Below, in pieces: positions 32,573-45,089 of a DNA stretch of 64,000 bases. The stretch is from positions 18,938,501 through 19,002,500 of the forward strand of contig JACSVZ010000010.1 in the NCBI GenBank assembly GCA_014706295.1, in the 5' to 3' direction. Origin of the DNA: Lycocorax pyrrhopterus obiensis. Its lineage: Eukaryota > Chordata > Aves > Passeriformes > Paradisaeidae. The position numbers and the translations under genes were made by a program. Within the stretch, counting starts at the first letter, position 1. Each line of letters opens with the position of its first letter. Below the pieces are notes generated by a model. The model was not told the origin of the DNA. It saw only the letters and a list, made by a program, of their open reading frames with translations, and searched no databases.

Positions 32573-33500
32573 GTGAGGGAGGGCGGCGGCAGGGGGAGCG
32601 GGGGGGGGCGCGTTGCTATGGCGGCGGGTGCGCTGTGGGCAACCCCGCGGGTGGGGAGGCGACCCCGGGTTTGGGGGGAATCTCTCGTGATTTGGGGCCC
32701 CACAGGGGAAGGTGGAAGGGGGGGAAGGAGGAGAAAGGTGGCGGGGGGGGACAGGCTCGGCCCCCCCGGCTCCCCCTGAGGCGCCTCGTGCCGCCGGTAA
32801 AATGGAACATCTCCTCATCTCCTCCCGCCTACTGAACCTGCATCTGCCGGGCCGCCTTAAATCATTTATAATGCAATAAACCCCGTAGTTCCTTAGCAAC
32901 TGGAGAGGTCCTTCTGATAGGAGCGTAAAAGAAGGAATAAAAAAAAAAAAAAAAAAGAAACAACCAACCCACCACACCCCAAGCCTTCTCCGTTCCTTGT
33001 AGGATAGCGTGAGCTAAATCCAGCGCGGCTGCCTCCTCCCCGGCGAGTTCGCAGCCAAGTGCATGACAATTAGTGGCAGAGCGGAGCGGGGCCAAGAGGC
33101 TGCTCCAGCCGAGCCTCCTGCTCCGAGGAAATCCTGCAGCGCCGAGCAGAATGCCTGTCTGATCCGCCAGGCCGGGCTGGGCTGTCTGCTCCCGGAGCGC
33201 TCCAGCGCCGGACCGGGAGATGCTCCTTGTGCAGCATCACGGTCAGGGCTGCTCGGGCCCGGAGTGCTGGGAAGGGCAGGGGGCTCGGCTCTCAGGAGGC
33301 TCTGCTCTGCATCCACTGGGGAAATCTGCCTGGCAGGAAGGGATGCCTTGCTAATGCACCAGTTCCACGCTCGTTTCATCGTTTCATCCTCCTTTCCCTC
33401 TCCTTCCTTGCTGCTCTGCAGATAATATTCAGTCCTAGAGTTTTCCTGCTGCCGAGGTGAATTTTGCCTTGCAGCATGAGGTCCTTGGCTCTTCGCTCCA
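32573..33500. other. NPTN: NPTN intron 1, 5' end
   Basis: Starts with the GTGAGG donor and G-rich CpG-island sequence to about 32.8 kb, followed by a 19-base A-run (about 32938-32956). No further exon is recognised. Confidence 0.5.
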
Positions 33501-33511
33501 GGGGAATCCTG

Positions 33512-33605
33512 AAAGCACAGGATTGTGGAATCCCAGCCTGGTTTGGGTTGGAAGGGACCTTACAGCCCATGCCCATTCCCCCCCCACCATGGGCAGGGAC
33601 TCCTT
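33512..33605 (-). mobile_element. NPTN: Short CR1 3' end fragment in NPTN intron 1
   Basis: Reverse complement of the extreme CR1 end: gattgtggaatcccagcctg, gtttgggttggaagggacct, tacagcccatgcccattccc and accatgggcagggactcctt. About 95 bp long. Confidence 0.75.
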
Positions 33606-36600
33606 CCACGAGGCCAGCATTGAGGCTTTCGGGGTGTTTGACAGTGATAGGCGAGATCTAGATGGGAAAATACTGTCCCGAAGATCCCAGATGAGAATTA
33701 TTCCCGGGGCACGTGCAGATTTTGCAGTGTGGGACCAGCAGCGAGCCTCGTGTCTGTCTCTGTTAACCAGAGTTTGGCATCCGCACTGTGGATGAAAACT
33801 GGAGGCTCTCTGCAGCGTGAGGCACTTTTCTGTGGAGTCTGGGAAAACCGTGCTGGAGCCATGTGGGAATTAGGGGTCTAGCGTCCGTGGGCTCCCGGGA
33901 AGGGGCTGGATGGGCTGAGCTGTGGGTGAAGGGTGGTTCTGTGCTCCCTGTGGCACTGCTGAGTTCCCAGAGACGTCGCAGCCTTGGGCTGGGGCGGAGT
34001 GGGGGGAGCAGCTCCCCGAGAAGGAGTTAAATGGAAACGGGTCGCGTGTGGCGGGCAGGAGGAGCAGGGAAGGTGTCGAATGCCAGCAGCTGGGACACAG
34101 TCCCGAGTGGCAGTGCAAACATTTGGCGTTTGACAGCAGTTACGAGGCTGGAGGGCGGCGATGAAGCCAATTTTGGGGAGACCTGGGAAGGGGTTTATCG
34201 TGACTTCTGTGCTAGGCTTGAAGCTGAGCGAGCTGATCTTGACGTGGGGGGAGATTGTAGCCCCCTGGTGTGTCCTGAAAGCTCATTAATTTTTATTTTT
34301 AATGAAGTGGTGAGGGGGACTCTGAGTTCCTGTGGTGCTGTGGGAGCTCACACAGGTGAGTGAAACTCTGCTTGGGAAGGAGTGGAGGACTCCAAGCCAA
34401 GTGAAAGGTTGAGATCCTTCTGAGGATTAAAAATCCTAGGATTTATTGCTGCTCTGGAGAGTTTACCCCAATTTTAATGTGAAGGTTGTAGGCCCTGCTG
34501 CAGAGGAACTGGGCTTTTTTCAGCAAATAATGGCCCATGGGAAGCTTCCTGAAACAGAACAATTCCTCTTTGGCACGGAGAGCAGGTCCAGCCATTTCCT
34601 GCGCTGTGGATATTCCTTTAGATCTCCTTTGAAAGCAACCTCTCACCCACGGGGTGTGTGCTTTGAAGGGGCAGGGAAGGATCCCGAAGTGCAGAGGCAG
34701 GAATTTGTTATCTTTTGTGGATGTGGAGTCCTCAGAGTCACGGAAGGTGATAGTCCAAGTGCTGCCGAGGTCAGGGTGATAAAGGAATGGCCGTGTACCT
34801 GTTGGAGCTCCGGGCCACCACGCGCCCGGAGCAGAACGTTCCCACTGGAATGCCGGGTGGTTGTGGGAAGCAGCTTTTTCCCACCACTGGCAGGAGGTCC
34901 CTGCTGAATTCCCAGTGGTTTTTCCGGACTTGGTGCAGTTCAGAATGTCTGGAGTCAGGCTCACCTGTGGATTTAAGCTTGCTAAAACTGGAAGGAGGTG
35001 TTTGACGCTCGGGTGGCTTATTTTGAAAGCTCTTGCATAAACACCTTAAGATCACAGGGAAAGGTGTCAGGAATCGAACTTTGCCTGGATATTCCGCTGG
35101 GAAAATGATCACTTTCTGCTCGTGGCTTGTATCCAGAGCAGAGTTCAGGTGGAGCTGGGGGAGAGGTGGGGAAGCTGGAAGAAGCCAGTGTGTCAGGAAG
35201 ATCTGTGTTTAACCTGCGCTTTCTACGTGTAGCTGTTGGAAAATGGCTTTAATGCTTCAAAGCTCCTCGTGGAGGGGTGGAAAACATGACTTTTCCACTT
35301 GCCGCTTCACCTTCGAAGTATCTTTATTTTGAAACAAGCAGCTGGAAAACCAAAGGCTTCGGTGCAGTGGTAGCTCCGCCACAGAGTGGTTGGGATTTAA
35401 GGATTATTTTCCTGTCTAAAATTGGTGCTTGGGCCACATGTGAAATCTGCAGTGGTTTTTCAGCACACCAGCGCGGGAGTTGGGCTGGGGAGCAAGCTGG
35501 CAAGCTCTGCCCTAAAGTGCGGAGAGTTCTTCACCGTTCTTGAGGACTTAAAATCACTCGGGTTGCTCTAAGATGGGCACGAGGGAAAATAAAACCAAAT
35601 TAAGTCAGGTGGTGCTTGTTTGGTTCATCCTCTGTGTGGATGCCGGCTAAAACTTGAATACGGATTTTCTGTTGGCAACAACCAGTATAAAAGTGACCAT
35701 AAAATCAGGAAAATTAGCTAAATTAATCCTGAATTCTGAAAACTGATTTCTTCTTGAAGGAGCCAGTAAAAACCTTGGCTTTTATCCCTTGTTTGTGACT
35801 GCTGAGCCTCATCCATTCCGCACCGCCCGAGTTCTGCCGTGCCTTTTAATGGTCCCCAGATAAATGTGAGGAATGGCTTCCCAGAGCATTTTTGGAGCCT
35901 GAGTGTGGGCTGAGCAGCGAGGAGAACGTTCAAAGTTCTCTTCTCCTCCCCACCAGTGCTTCTCTCCCTCCTCCTCCTCCTCCTCCTCCAGCTCCATCGC
36001 GTTGGAAGCTGCGATGCCGGCAGGATGAGTGATGTGTTTACCCTGGGAAATTCTGCCAGCAGGTAAAGAGGCAGCAGCTGCTGCTCTGGGTGATAGCTGC
36101 CCTTACAGCAGCGATTCGGTGAGGCCCGAGTCTCCCTAAACCCACCAGGGACGTGCTCTCCCCTCGCACTGGGCCGTTCCTCCTGCTGCTTGACAGGAGT
36201 CAGTGGCAGGAAGGTGCTCCGTAAAGGACAAAGCCAGCCCTGTGATTCATCCCCGCCTGGCAAAGCCGGGCTGCTCGGGCTCCTCTTGCCTGCCCGCGGC
36301 TGGGATTCCAGCTTAGATGAACTCCTGCTGCTGGTCTGGGAGCTGGAAAGCTCTCCTGGAGTTCCATTGGGACCTTTCCAGCCTTTGGTCAGTGCGGTTT
36401 AGCGGGTGGGGAGAGGAGGGTGTTGTCCTTGGGAAGTTGTGTTTTCCTGGCCGTGCCCAGGGAGCTTCTCCAGGCACGTTTTCCGCAGTGCGAGGGGTGA
36501 ACCTGGCCACGCTTCCCGCTGGGCCCAGCCCAAGATTCAGCCGAGCAGAAGGATCGTTCCCAGCGTCCTGCAGGTGGCATTCCCGTCTGCATCCCAAATT

Positions 36601-38515
36601 TCCTTCCAGCAGAGCCCTGTGCAGTGGGGTCCTGCGGTGGTCGGGCCTTTGCTGCTGTGCGCGTCCCTCTGCTGCCCAAACCAAGGACTTCTTGGATGTT
36701 CTGCTCCGGTGGCATCTCCCCTACTTCTGCTGTTGTCCCAAGTCCTGTTTTATCTTCTCAGCCCAGCCCAAGTTGGCTTTATCAGCCTGAGAGACCCATC
36801 ATCAGTTTTACTTCATGGTTTCCATCTACTTTCATTAATTTCAGCTCCTAAAATTCACGCTCCGTTACTGAGATTTTGGTTTTGGGGTATTTTGCTATAG
36901 GGCAGTGTTGCAGCTTTACTAAAACCAGGAAAATTCCCGTGTCCGTGCTCCTCTGAAGTTTGGTTTTGATGAACTTTAGAGCGAGAGGTCACGTTGTCAT
37001 GGCCAGCAAAGCACAGGCAGCCCCCACGGCTTGGGTCTTCCTTACCCCAAGCCCTTTTCCATTTTTAAAAGCTTCCCAGCAGAATTCTTCTTTCTGGAGG
37101 CTGGAATTGGGCTGGCTGGCCTGGGATCCCACAGGCCGGTGTCCGATCCTTTGGATGTTTGAGGATGGGCTTCGTGTGTTCAGTCAAACTGCTCCAAACA
37201 GGAGTATTTGGGAATAAATACAGGGACTTCTCTTTTTTCCCAGTTAATTCCAGAATATGAATCCTGACTTCTGTGAAGCTGGAGGAGAGAGCTTGGCTGT
37301 TAAAACATAACTCAGGAATTACCAAAGCTCTCTATCAAATCCAATATCCAATCATTCAAATCGTGATTATGATCTGTGACTTTGGCTTTAAAAATCCTAC
37401 TTGATCTGCTCAATTTATTTTGACTGCGACTTCAACACTTGTTTGATGTCTTGGTGCTGCTCGGTCTGGGGTTTTTTTTTGGTGTTGGAGGAGATTTGCA
37501 CTGTGAGACGTTTTTCTAGAGGAAAACGAGGTCAAAATGTCCTGTTTTGGTTTGAATAATCACGAAAAAAGGGTGGTCTTTGCTCTGATTCCTGTAGTTT
37601 TGCGTTCCATGTTTTAAAACCCACGGCAACGCCTGGATGGAACCAAGGTGTAGCTCCTCACGTTTTGGGAGTACTCACAGGGATCTTGGGGCCCTTGCAC
37701 TGGTTTGGGAGCCTGAAATGAAGCGTTCTGTGGCTGGTGTGTTGGTAGAGGGGGAAAACAAGAGGAAGGGGAGTACCAGGGACTAGAAAAAAATGCACTC
37801 AGCCCAAAACTTCAGCTGGAAAAAGTGGCTGCAGACGCGTGGAATTCCGGGAGCTTGGGAGAACTGACAAAGAACGCCTTGGAAATGGTGAGAGGATGGG
37901 TTGAAGTGCCTAGAGAAGAGCCCGAGAAGGCTTTTGGCAGCGCAGAGAGCTCCCAGCAGACGAGAGGCAGACCGAGGCAGCCTGGAATAATTCCGTGAGG
38001 GCGGACAGCAGGAGTTTGCAAAAAACAGATGCTCGGAGCATTTTTAAACCTGAGCATGCACCAGCTTGGCTCAGCGCTCCGGGGTTATTTTTTCCCCGCG
38101 GTTTGTTGGAAAAGCTTTGTGGTGGTGAAGCAGAGCCTGCCTCAGGTTCAGGCTGCAGATGGGGAAGTGTTTGAATTCCTGTCGTTTCAGGCTGCTTGTA
38201 GTGAGCGAAATAATGCTGGAGCGGTTTGAAAGCCGCTCTGAATCAGAGTTCGGCTGCTCTCTGTGGTAGCCCGGTGAAATCCGTGCCGGCCGTGGGGTGT
38301 TGGGAAGCTCCTGTCTTGTCGAAGGATTAGGAAATCCCTAAAATGCAGTTTTGCAGCTTGGTTTCGGGCCGGTCTCCTGTGTGTCTTCAGGCAGCAGCAG
38401 ATCCAAGTTTGTTCTCCTGTGGTGGGTCGTTCCTGGCTGAGGTTTCCCCATGTACAGGTAGTTCACCCAAAGCAGCCTTTTCCAGGGAATTTGGTGGTTG
38501 CAAGCAGCCGATTCG
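33606..38515. other. NPTN: NPTN intron 1, unique sequence
   Basis: About 4.9 kb of ordinary intron with higher A+T than the left half of the window. It holds a (CTC)n tract at about 35967-35989 and a T-run near 37471. No exon, RNA gene or minisatellite is supported. Confidence 0.5.
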
Positions 38516-38524
38516 TGGATTTCA

Positions 38525-38925
38525 TAGGATCCCAGAGTGATCTGGGTTGGGAGGGACCTTAAAACTCATCCACGGGCAGGGACATTGTCCCAGGGTGCTC
38601 CAGCCCAATGTCCAGCCTGGCCTTGGGCACTGCCAGGGATCCAGGGGCAGCCACAGCTGCTCTGGGAATTCCATCCCAGCGCCTCCCCACCCTCCCAGGG
38701 GAGAATTCCTTCCCAAGATTTAACCTAAACCTGCCCTTTTTCACTCTGTAGCCATTCCCTGTGTCCTGTCCCTCCATCCCTTGTCCCCAGTCCCTCTCCA
38801 GCTCTCCTGGAGCCCCTTTAGGCCCTTGCAGGGGCTCTGAGCTCTCCCTGGAGCCTTCTCTTCTCCAGGTGAGCACCCCCAGCTCTCCCAGCCTGGCTCC
38901 ACCCTTGGAGCATCCAAGCAAGCCA
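38525..38925 (-). mobile_element. NPTN: CR1 LINE 3' fragment in NPTN intron 1
   Basis: Reverse complement of a CR1 3' end: gtgatctgggttgggaggga, ccttaaaactcatcc, ccagcctggccttgggcact, gccagggatccaggggcagc, ctccccaccctcccagggga, aacctgccctttttcactct and gctctccctggagccttctc. By eye it differs from the 15.9-kb copy at only a few positions over about 330 bp, suggesting the same young subfamily. It ends at an AT-rich microsatellite. Confidence 0.9.
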
Positions 38926-38942
38926 GGAATAGATGTCAGGGA

Positions 38943-38996
38943 GAAAATAAATAAATATAAATAGATATAAATAGATATAAATAGATATAAATCCAG
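38943..38996. repeat. NPTN: (ATAGATATAA)n AT-rich microsatellite
   Basis: Repeated aaatagatat/aaataaat units directly abutting the upstream (5'-truncation) side of the CR1 fragment. Confidence 0.9.
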
Positions 38997-41940
38997 CCTG
39001 CTGGGTTTAGCAGAGTAAGAAATGTTCCTGTGGTTTGGAGCCGAAGATTTGCAGTTTGGGCTGAGCAGGCAGCTTGGTTTGCCCTGCTGGCACCTTCAGG
39101 ATTCCAGGGAATAAACAGGAAGCTCGTTACTGGAGAGCTCGTTTGGGTTTTGTGTGGCCACAGGCGTCCTGCAGCTCCCTCAGAAAGTGGGAGCTGAGCA
39201 CTGCTGGAGGTTTGGGAAGCACTTCCCTGGGACAGGGCTGCCTTGGGAAGCGTTTCCCAAATTCCAGAGCGGCCAAACGTCTCGGGGTTGTGACTCAGGG
39301 CCCCCCTGCTCCTGGACTTTGGGAGTCTCCTGGATGGGCTCTTCCTTATTTTTATGGAAGTCGGGAAGCTGGGCCTTGCCTGCTCTGGCTTCCCTTCACC
39401 TGCCCTGCTGCATTTTCCCGCTGGCGAGCGGAAAAATCCGGGTCTGTTCTTTTTTTTGAGGTGTGATCCATCCCCGCAGAAACAGGTGGGGCTCGTTTCA
39501 GGTCAAATGAAGGTAAAAATACCTTTCCAAAGGTGAAATCCCAGTGCGTCCCAGGCTTGGGGCAGGAATTCCACGTGCAGCTGGAGGGCTTGGCTCGGAA
39601 CTCTGGAGCTGTGCTTGGAGAGCTGTTCTTCGGTGCAGTTGCTCTGAAGCTGCGCTGAGGGAAAAATACAGTGGGGAAAAAGCCTCTCTTTGGGCTTTGT
39701 TTTGCTGTAAGAAACGGGATATTTGGTGCTTTTAGTCCCTCTAGCCTAGAAACTGAATTGTTTTATGTGGCACCTGAGTTCCAGTGCTGTGGGATCACGG
39801 TCACCTCTGGGTTCCCCCTTGCAGCGTCACCTCTGACCTTTGTGATTTTGGGAATATTTCGGTTTTACCCCATTTATGGCAGTTCTGGGATTGGGAGCGA
39901 TGCCGTGTGTAACCACCGGGTGCTGTGCGAGCTTTTCGTGCTGTCAGGCACGAGGGCAATTCAACATTTTAATTTCTTTTAATGGCATATTTGTGATTAG
40001 ATCTTCTTTTCCCCCGCTGGAACTCCGGCTCTTTGCTTCCAGAAACAGAACAGAGCCAGGACAATTCCCATTTCTCCCCAATTTTGGGGGTGCTGAACCT
40101 GACAGGAGGCTTAGGTGGTTATTTCTGGTTTCCTTTCAGCCTTAAATGGTTGCATTTTTACCTGACAGGGTTTTCAGCACTTTGCCGCGGGTTCTGAGCT
40201 GCTCAGCAGCAGCTTCTGTTCTCACTTCGGGCTCTGAGCTGCGTGTTTGGGGTCTCAGGCTCCCAAAGCTCCTATTTTTAGCAGCACCAGCATCGATTTG
40301 GTGACCCCAATCTTGAGCCATATGGAGCGAAGGGAAAAAAAAACCCCAAACCTAAAGAAAAACGTGGGGTTTGGTTTGCAGGAGGGGAATTACGGGGAGA
40401 ATGGAGGATGGGCACTGCCCTGGTGCTCTCCTGCTCCGGGGCCTCAGCCTGACAGAATGCAGCTGTCATTCCCAAAGGATTTTCCGAGCACGACCCCATC
40501 CTCCTCTCGACGGAGCCGTTGCCTCTCAGAGGCGGGGAACTGCTAAACAGAGATTTTTGGGTGCTTTGTGGAGACCTGGATTTGCTTGGATGGCAGTGGA
40601 TGAACTGCCTTAGGTTCAGGAGAAGCCTCAGCAGCAAATCCCTCCACGTTTGCCCTGTTGGGACACTCCTGCCTTGGCCACCACTGTCGCTGGATCCATT
40701 TATCAGAGGGATAAATTCTCCCGCTGCTTTTGCCGGGCTCTAGGAAGGTATTTTTTTTTTAAAAAAAATCTTTTAAAGCTGCTGTAAAACTGCTGCACAA
40801 TTGAACAGCAATTCTTGTGGAGAGCACGAGGGGCTCCTCGGTGTTGTCACCCTGCGAAGGGACGGCTTTTGAGCTCTGGGTATAAAATACAGCGCTGGAT
40901 ATAAAATAAAACACTGGATGTAGAGTACAACCTTTTAACTCGGGTTAGGGGACACGGCTCAAAGCAGATTTTGTTTAGGCCGCCATTCGTGTCCCTCTCA
41001 AGCACCACAGAATGCCCGCAGTGTAATTAAACACAATTAGTGCTGGTACCGTGCTGGTGGTACCGATTGTTCTAATTTATACTGACCAAAGGAGGCTTCT
41101 CTCGGTGCTTTATTTCCTCTCCCTTTGCTGCTGCCTGCTCGGAGAGTCCAAATCTGCTTGGCCTTTAATTGGATTTTGCTTTTGCTGGGAAAGCTCTGGG
41201 AGCAGGGGAGCTGCTCTGGGTGAAGCTGCAGGGCTGCCCCTCCGCTGGAAAACACCCCCAAGCTCAACAGCAACCACAAACTGGCGTTTTGGGGTTTTTT
41301 TTTTTGCCCTTCAGCACAGAAATTGTGCGAGGTGTGAGGCAGGAGGAGGGGCTGTGAGTGCCCAGCCCAGGGCGGTGATTCCTGCGGGGATTAGGATGCG
41401 CTAATCTGGTGCCGAAGTTGAATTTCAGCTCAGAAATGGGGTGTTTGATGCTGCCCTGGGGAGGAGCTGCCCTGCACGGGTTATTTCTGGCCCCGTAATC
41501 TCTGCGGTGTCAGTAGGCCACGGAGATCAAGCCCTGCCCGGGGAGGGAGGAGCTGGGCTCTGCTGGAGCCCTGATTCCAGGGGCACGGCCCTCGTCCCTG
41601 CTGGGACGGGCATTTGGGAGAAATGCCCTGCTGAAAATGCGGTTTGGAGCAAAGAGCTCGGCATGCAAAGCAGAGGAGATCCGCTCCACAAAGCGTGGTG
41701 CATCTCTGCTGCTTTTTAATCCACTTCCTTCCCGCTTTCCTCCTCCTCGTGGCTGCAGTTCTGGCCTTCTCCTGCCGCTTGGATGCACCGGGCTGCTGGG
41801 GCCGTGTCCCTCCGGCCGCAGCACTGAGCGGGCAGGAATTCATCCTCTCCAGCCCTGGAGAGCCTAAACTCGGCGTAATTAAAGCATCTCTAACCCCAGC
41901 TCCCGCAGCAGGGCCGGGGTTTCACGCAGCAGGCAGTTTA
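38997..41940. other. NPTN: NPTN intron 1, unique sequence
   Basis: About 2.9 kb without exon or array. It has T/A homopolymers near 40750-40770, a TATAAAATA-rich patch at 40880-40915 and a T-run at 41294-41304. Nothing coding is supported. Confidence 0.5.
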
Positions 41941-41948
41941 GCCTCTGC

Positions 41949-42028
41949 TTTGGGCTCAGAAACGTGCCTCGAGTGGTTATCGCGCTTAGCAGCGCGATAA
42001 CCACTCGAGGCACGTTTCTGAGCCCAAA
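41949..42028. repeat. NPTN: Perfect 38-bp inverted repeat with 4-nt loop
   Basis: The arm 41949-41986 is the exact reverse complement of 41991-42028, separated only by TAGC. The stem contains gaaacgtgcctcgagtggtt and ttatcgcgct. A further 18 nt (41943-41960) are also exactly inverted at 42029-42046, so tctgagcccaaa occurs twice in direct order on the right side. The structure would extrude as a very stable hairpin. It is either a real template-switch insertion or a sequencing/assembly fold-back. Confidence 0.97.
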
Positions 42029-42046
42029 TCTGAGCCCAAAGCAGAG

Positions 42047-43015
42047 CACAGAGGAATTATTTTTGTGGCTGAACGGCTTCTCCCCAGCCCGCGTTACATA
42101 ATCCCACCATTCAGCAAAGGGCATTTCTTTTGAAAGGTCGCCGGATGAAAATGTCCTTTCCCTCCCTTGTGCTGCGGAACGAATGAAAGGAGGGGGAAAA
42201 AAACCAGCTTTGCCACTCGGGAGCTGCTGTGCCGAAGGGAAATGGAGCCGCTCTCCCGGCAAACACACGTTTGTTGGATCAGGAAAGGTCACAGGAGAGC
42301 TGGGCAGCACCGAAAACCTTCAGTTCTCCCAAATCCTCGCGCTGCGCCCTCAGAGAACCCGTCTGAGGGTTCTGAAGAGCTGGTGTGACACAAGGTCGTT
42401 GTTATTACCAGCGTTTTAGGTGTTTTCGGGATCTTTAAGGCAGAAATTGAACGGTTTTTAAAATTTTTGGAGGACTTCAGCTGCTGTGACACGGGGACAG
42501 CAGAAATTGCTGCCTGTGCTGCAGCTGAATCCCTTCCCACTGCTTTCCAGGGAATGGGCTTTCCCTTGTTAACATGGATTTTTATGGCAGCTTCCAGGAG
42601 CCTTCCTGCTCCTGGCTCTGTCTGCTTTGGAGGGATTCTCGTGTACTCCTCAGCTGCAGTGCTAATATTGCTGTATTCCCTTCAAAAAAACAGGGATTAG
42701 AGCAGCAGCTGCTGCTGGCTGTTGTAAGGCTTTGTGTCCCTGAGATGAGTGGGGAGAGCAGAGAACAATTCCTGGCCATGAGGTGGGGTTTAATCCTTGG
42801 AAAATCCTCTGGGAGAGGAGGGACAAATTGCCCAAAGCTGCCTTTTCCATGGAATTACAGGGGATGTGATTCCGTGAGGAGCGAGCTGGCATTCCCTTGG
42901 AATGCCTTTCTGTAAATTGTGGGATTGCCTCGGGAAGTTCCCCGGGCTTGGCTTTTTTTACAGCGTGGGAGGGAAATGCCACCCATTTAAATGAATAAAT
43001 ACAGTTGTGCCAGGA
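42047..43015. other. NPTN: NPTN intron 1, unique sequence
   Basis: Ordinary intron between the hairpin and the next array. No exon or RNA gene is seen. Confidence 0.45.
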
Positions 43016-43019
43016 TGGT

Positions 43020-44165
43020 GCCTGCGTGAGAGCTCCTCCAGCACCTCTGCCCTGATATTCCGTAATATTTCCTTTGAAATTTGGGAAAAAACGGGCTTTT
43101 TAAGGCACTGGATTGCTGTGGATCTGGGTTCACAGGCTGTGCCTCAGGTTGGTGAGCTACAGCACCTTTGCCCTGATATTCCTTAATATTTCCATTGAAA
43201 TTTGGGAAAAATGGGCTTTTTAAGGCACTGGTCCTGCTGTGGGTCTGGGTTGACAGGCAGTGCCTCAGGTTGGTGAGCTACAGCACCTCTGCCCTGATAT
43301 TCCGTAATATTTCCTTTGAAATTTGGGAATATTTCCATTGAAATTTGGGAAAAACGGGCTTTTTAAGGCACTGGTCCTGCTGTGGGTCTGGATCCACAGG
43401 CAGTGCCTCAGGTTGGTGAGCTACAGCACCTCTGCCCTGATATTCCTTAATATTTCCATTGAAATTTGGGAAAAATGGGCTTTTTAAGGCACTGGTCCTG
43501 CTGTGGGTCTGGATCCACAGGCAGTGCCTCAGGTTGGTGAGCTACAGCACCTCTGCACTGATATTCCTTAGTATTTCCTTTGAAATTTGGGAAAAAATGT
43601 GCATTTTAAGGCACTGGACTTGCTGTGGATCTGGGTTCACAGGCTGTGCCTCAGGTTGGTGAGCTACAGCACCTCTGCCCTGATATTCCGTAGTATTTCC
43701 ATTGAAATTTGGGAAAAAATGTGCATTTTAAGGCACTGGATTGCTGTGGGTCTGGATCCACAGGCAGTGCCTCAGGTTGGTGAGCTACAGCACCTCTGCC
43801 CTGATATTCCATACTATTTCCTTTGAAATTTGGGAAAAACGGGCTTTTTAAGGCACAGGATTGCTGTGGGTCTGGGTTCACAGGCTGTGCCTCAGGTTGG
43901 TGAGCTACAGCACCTCTGCCCTGATATTCCTTAATATTTCCATTGAAATTTGGGAAAAATGGGCTTTTTAAGGCACTGGTCCTGCTGTGGGTCTGGGTTC
44001 ACAGGCAGTGCCTCAGGTTGGTGAGCTACAGCACCTCTGCACTGATATTCCGTAGTATTTCCATTGAAATTTGGGAATATTTCCATTGAAATTTGGGAAA
44101 AACGGGCTTTTTAAGGCACTGGATTGCTGTGGGTCTGGATCCACAGGCAGTGCCTCAGGTTGCTC
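43020..44165. repeat. NPTN: ~120-bp tandem array in NPTN intron 1
   Basis: About nine copies of a ~120-bp, AT-richer unit: ggttggtgagctacagcacc, tctgccctgatattcc, ttgaaatttgggaaaaa, gggctttttaaggcactgg and ctgtgggtctggatccacag. Two copies (near 43320 and 44080) carry an extra 24-bp internal duplication of atttccattgaaatttggga type. Copies differ at few sites, suggesting recent homogenisation. Confidence 0.95.
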
Positions 44166-45080
44166 AGAGCTGGCTCAGTTCCATCTTTATCCGTCTATTA
44201 TTCACTCCGGAGTGCTGATCCAAGTGGTTTAGGTCAATAAGGAGATTTTCCACGTTTCCTGTAGGAGAAGTGCTTTGGTGTCGAGTCTGCACCCGGGATG
44301 TCCCAAAAAGACAGAACCACTTCAGTAAACTCTTATCCCGTTAAATTCCCGAGGTCTGAGCCCTGGAATTCTCTAGTTGATGAAGGCCTGGGAGCAGATG
44401 GGCTCGGAACAGCAGAGCTGGGGAAGGAAGGAGCTGGAAATGGGAGCTGGAGCTCGCACCCGGTGCAGCAGGAGCTGTGACAGCGACTCAGAGCTCCCTT
44501 GGGGACAGCCACGTGCCCACAGTGACATTCCAAGTGTCCCAGGGCCCGCCAGAGCTCCCTCCCCAGGCCGTGCTGCTTTATGGAGCCGCGAGAGCTTTGT
44601 GCTTCCCAGCTAAAAACCGGGAAAAAACTCCATTCCTACACCTCGAAAAATGACCGGTTACAGACCCACGATTCATAAACCCTGTCCTGATTATTCTTCC
44701 CCTGTGGGATATTCCAGCCTTTAACCAATTCCCACCTGTGCCTTTCAGGCTGTGGCAGCAGGGGGACTGTCACCTACAATCCCTGGAATTGTGTGTTCCC
44801 AACCCAGGCGGGGATGGATCCGGGGGGAACGGAATTCCCTGTGGCTGTGCCCCACACCGGGGGCTTCTCTTCCCAGTGGCGTTCCGTGGGCTGTGCTTGG
44901 ATGCGTTTCCTCAGGGAATTGCGGCTGCTGGGATCAGCTTGGCACCGTAAAAGTGGCCATGGAATAACAGCTGTGCTTCAAAAGCGTGAAGTGAAGCATC
45001 CCTTCCTTATTCCAAGGGAATTAAAGCATCCAGGGAGGGTGTGGGGAGGGTCTCAGGCTGATCTGAGGGGTTTGCTGGGC
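44166..45080. other. NPTN: NPTN intron 1, unique sequence
   Basis: No exon, RNA or repeat recognised. Confidence 0.45.
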
Positions 45081-45089
45081 CACAGGACC

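Noticed and set aside
40880..40915. TATAAAATA motifs as a promoter
   Set aside because: They lie in an AT-rich patch of NPTN intron 1 with no exon or start-site context; TATA-like matches are expected there.
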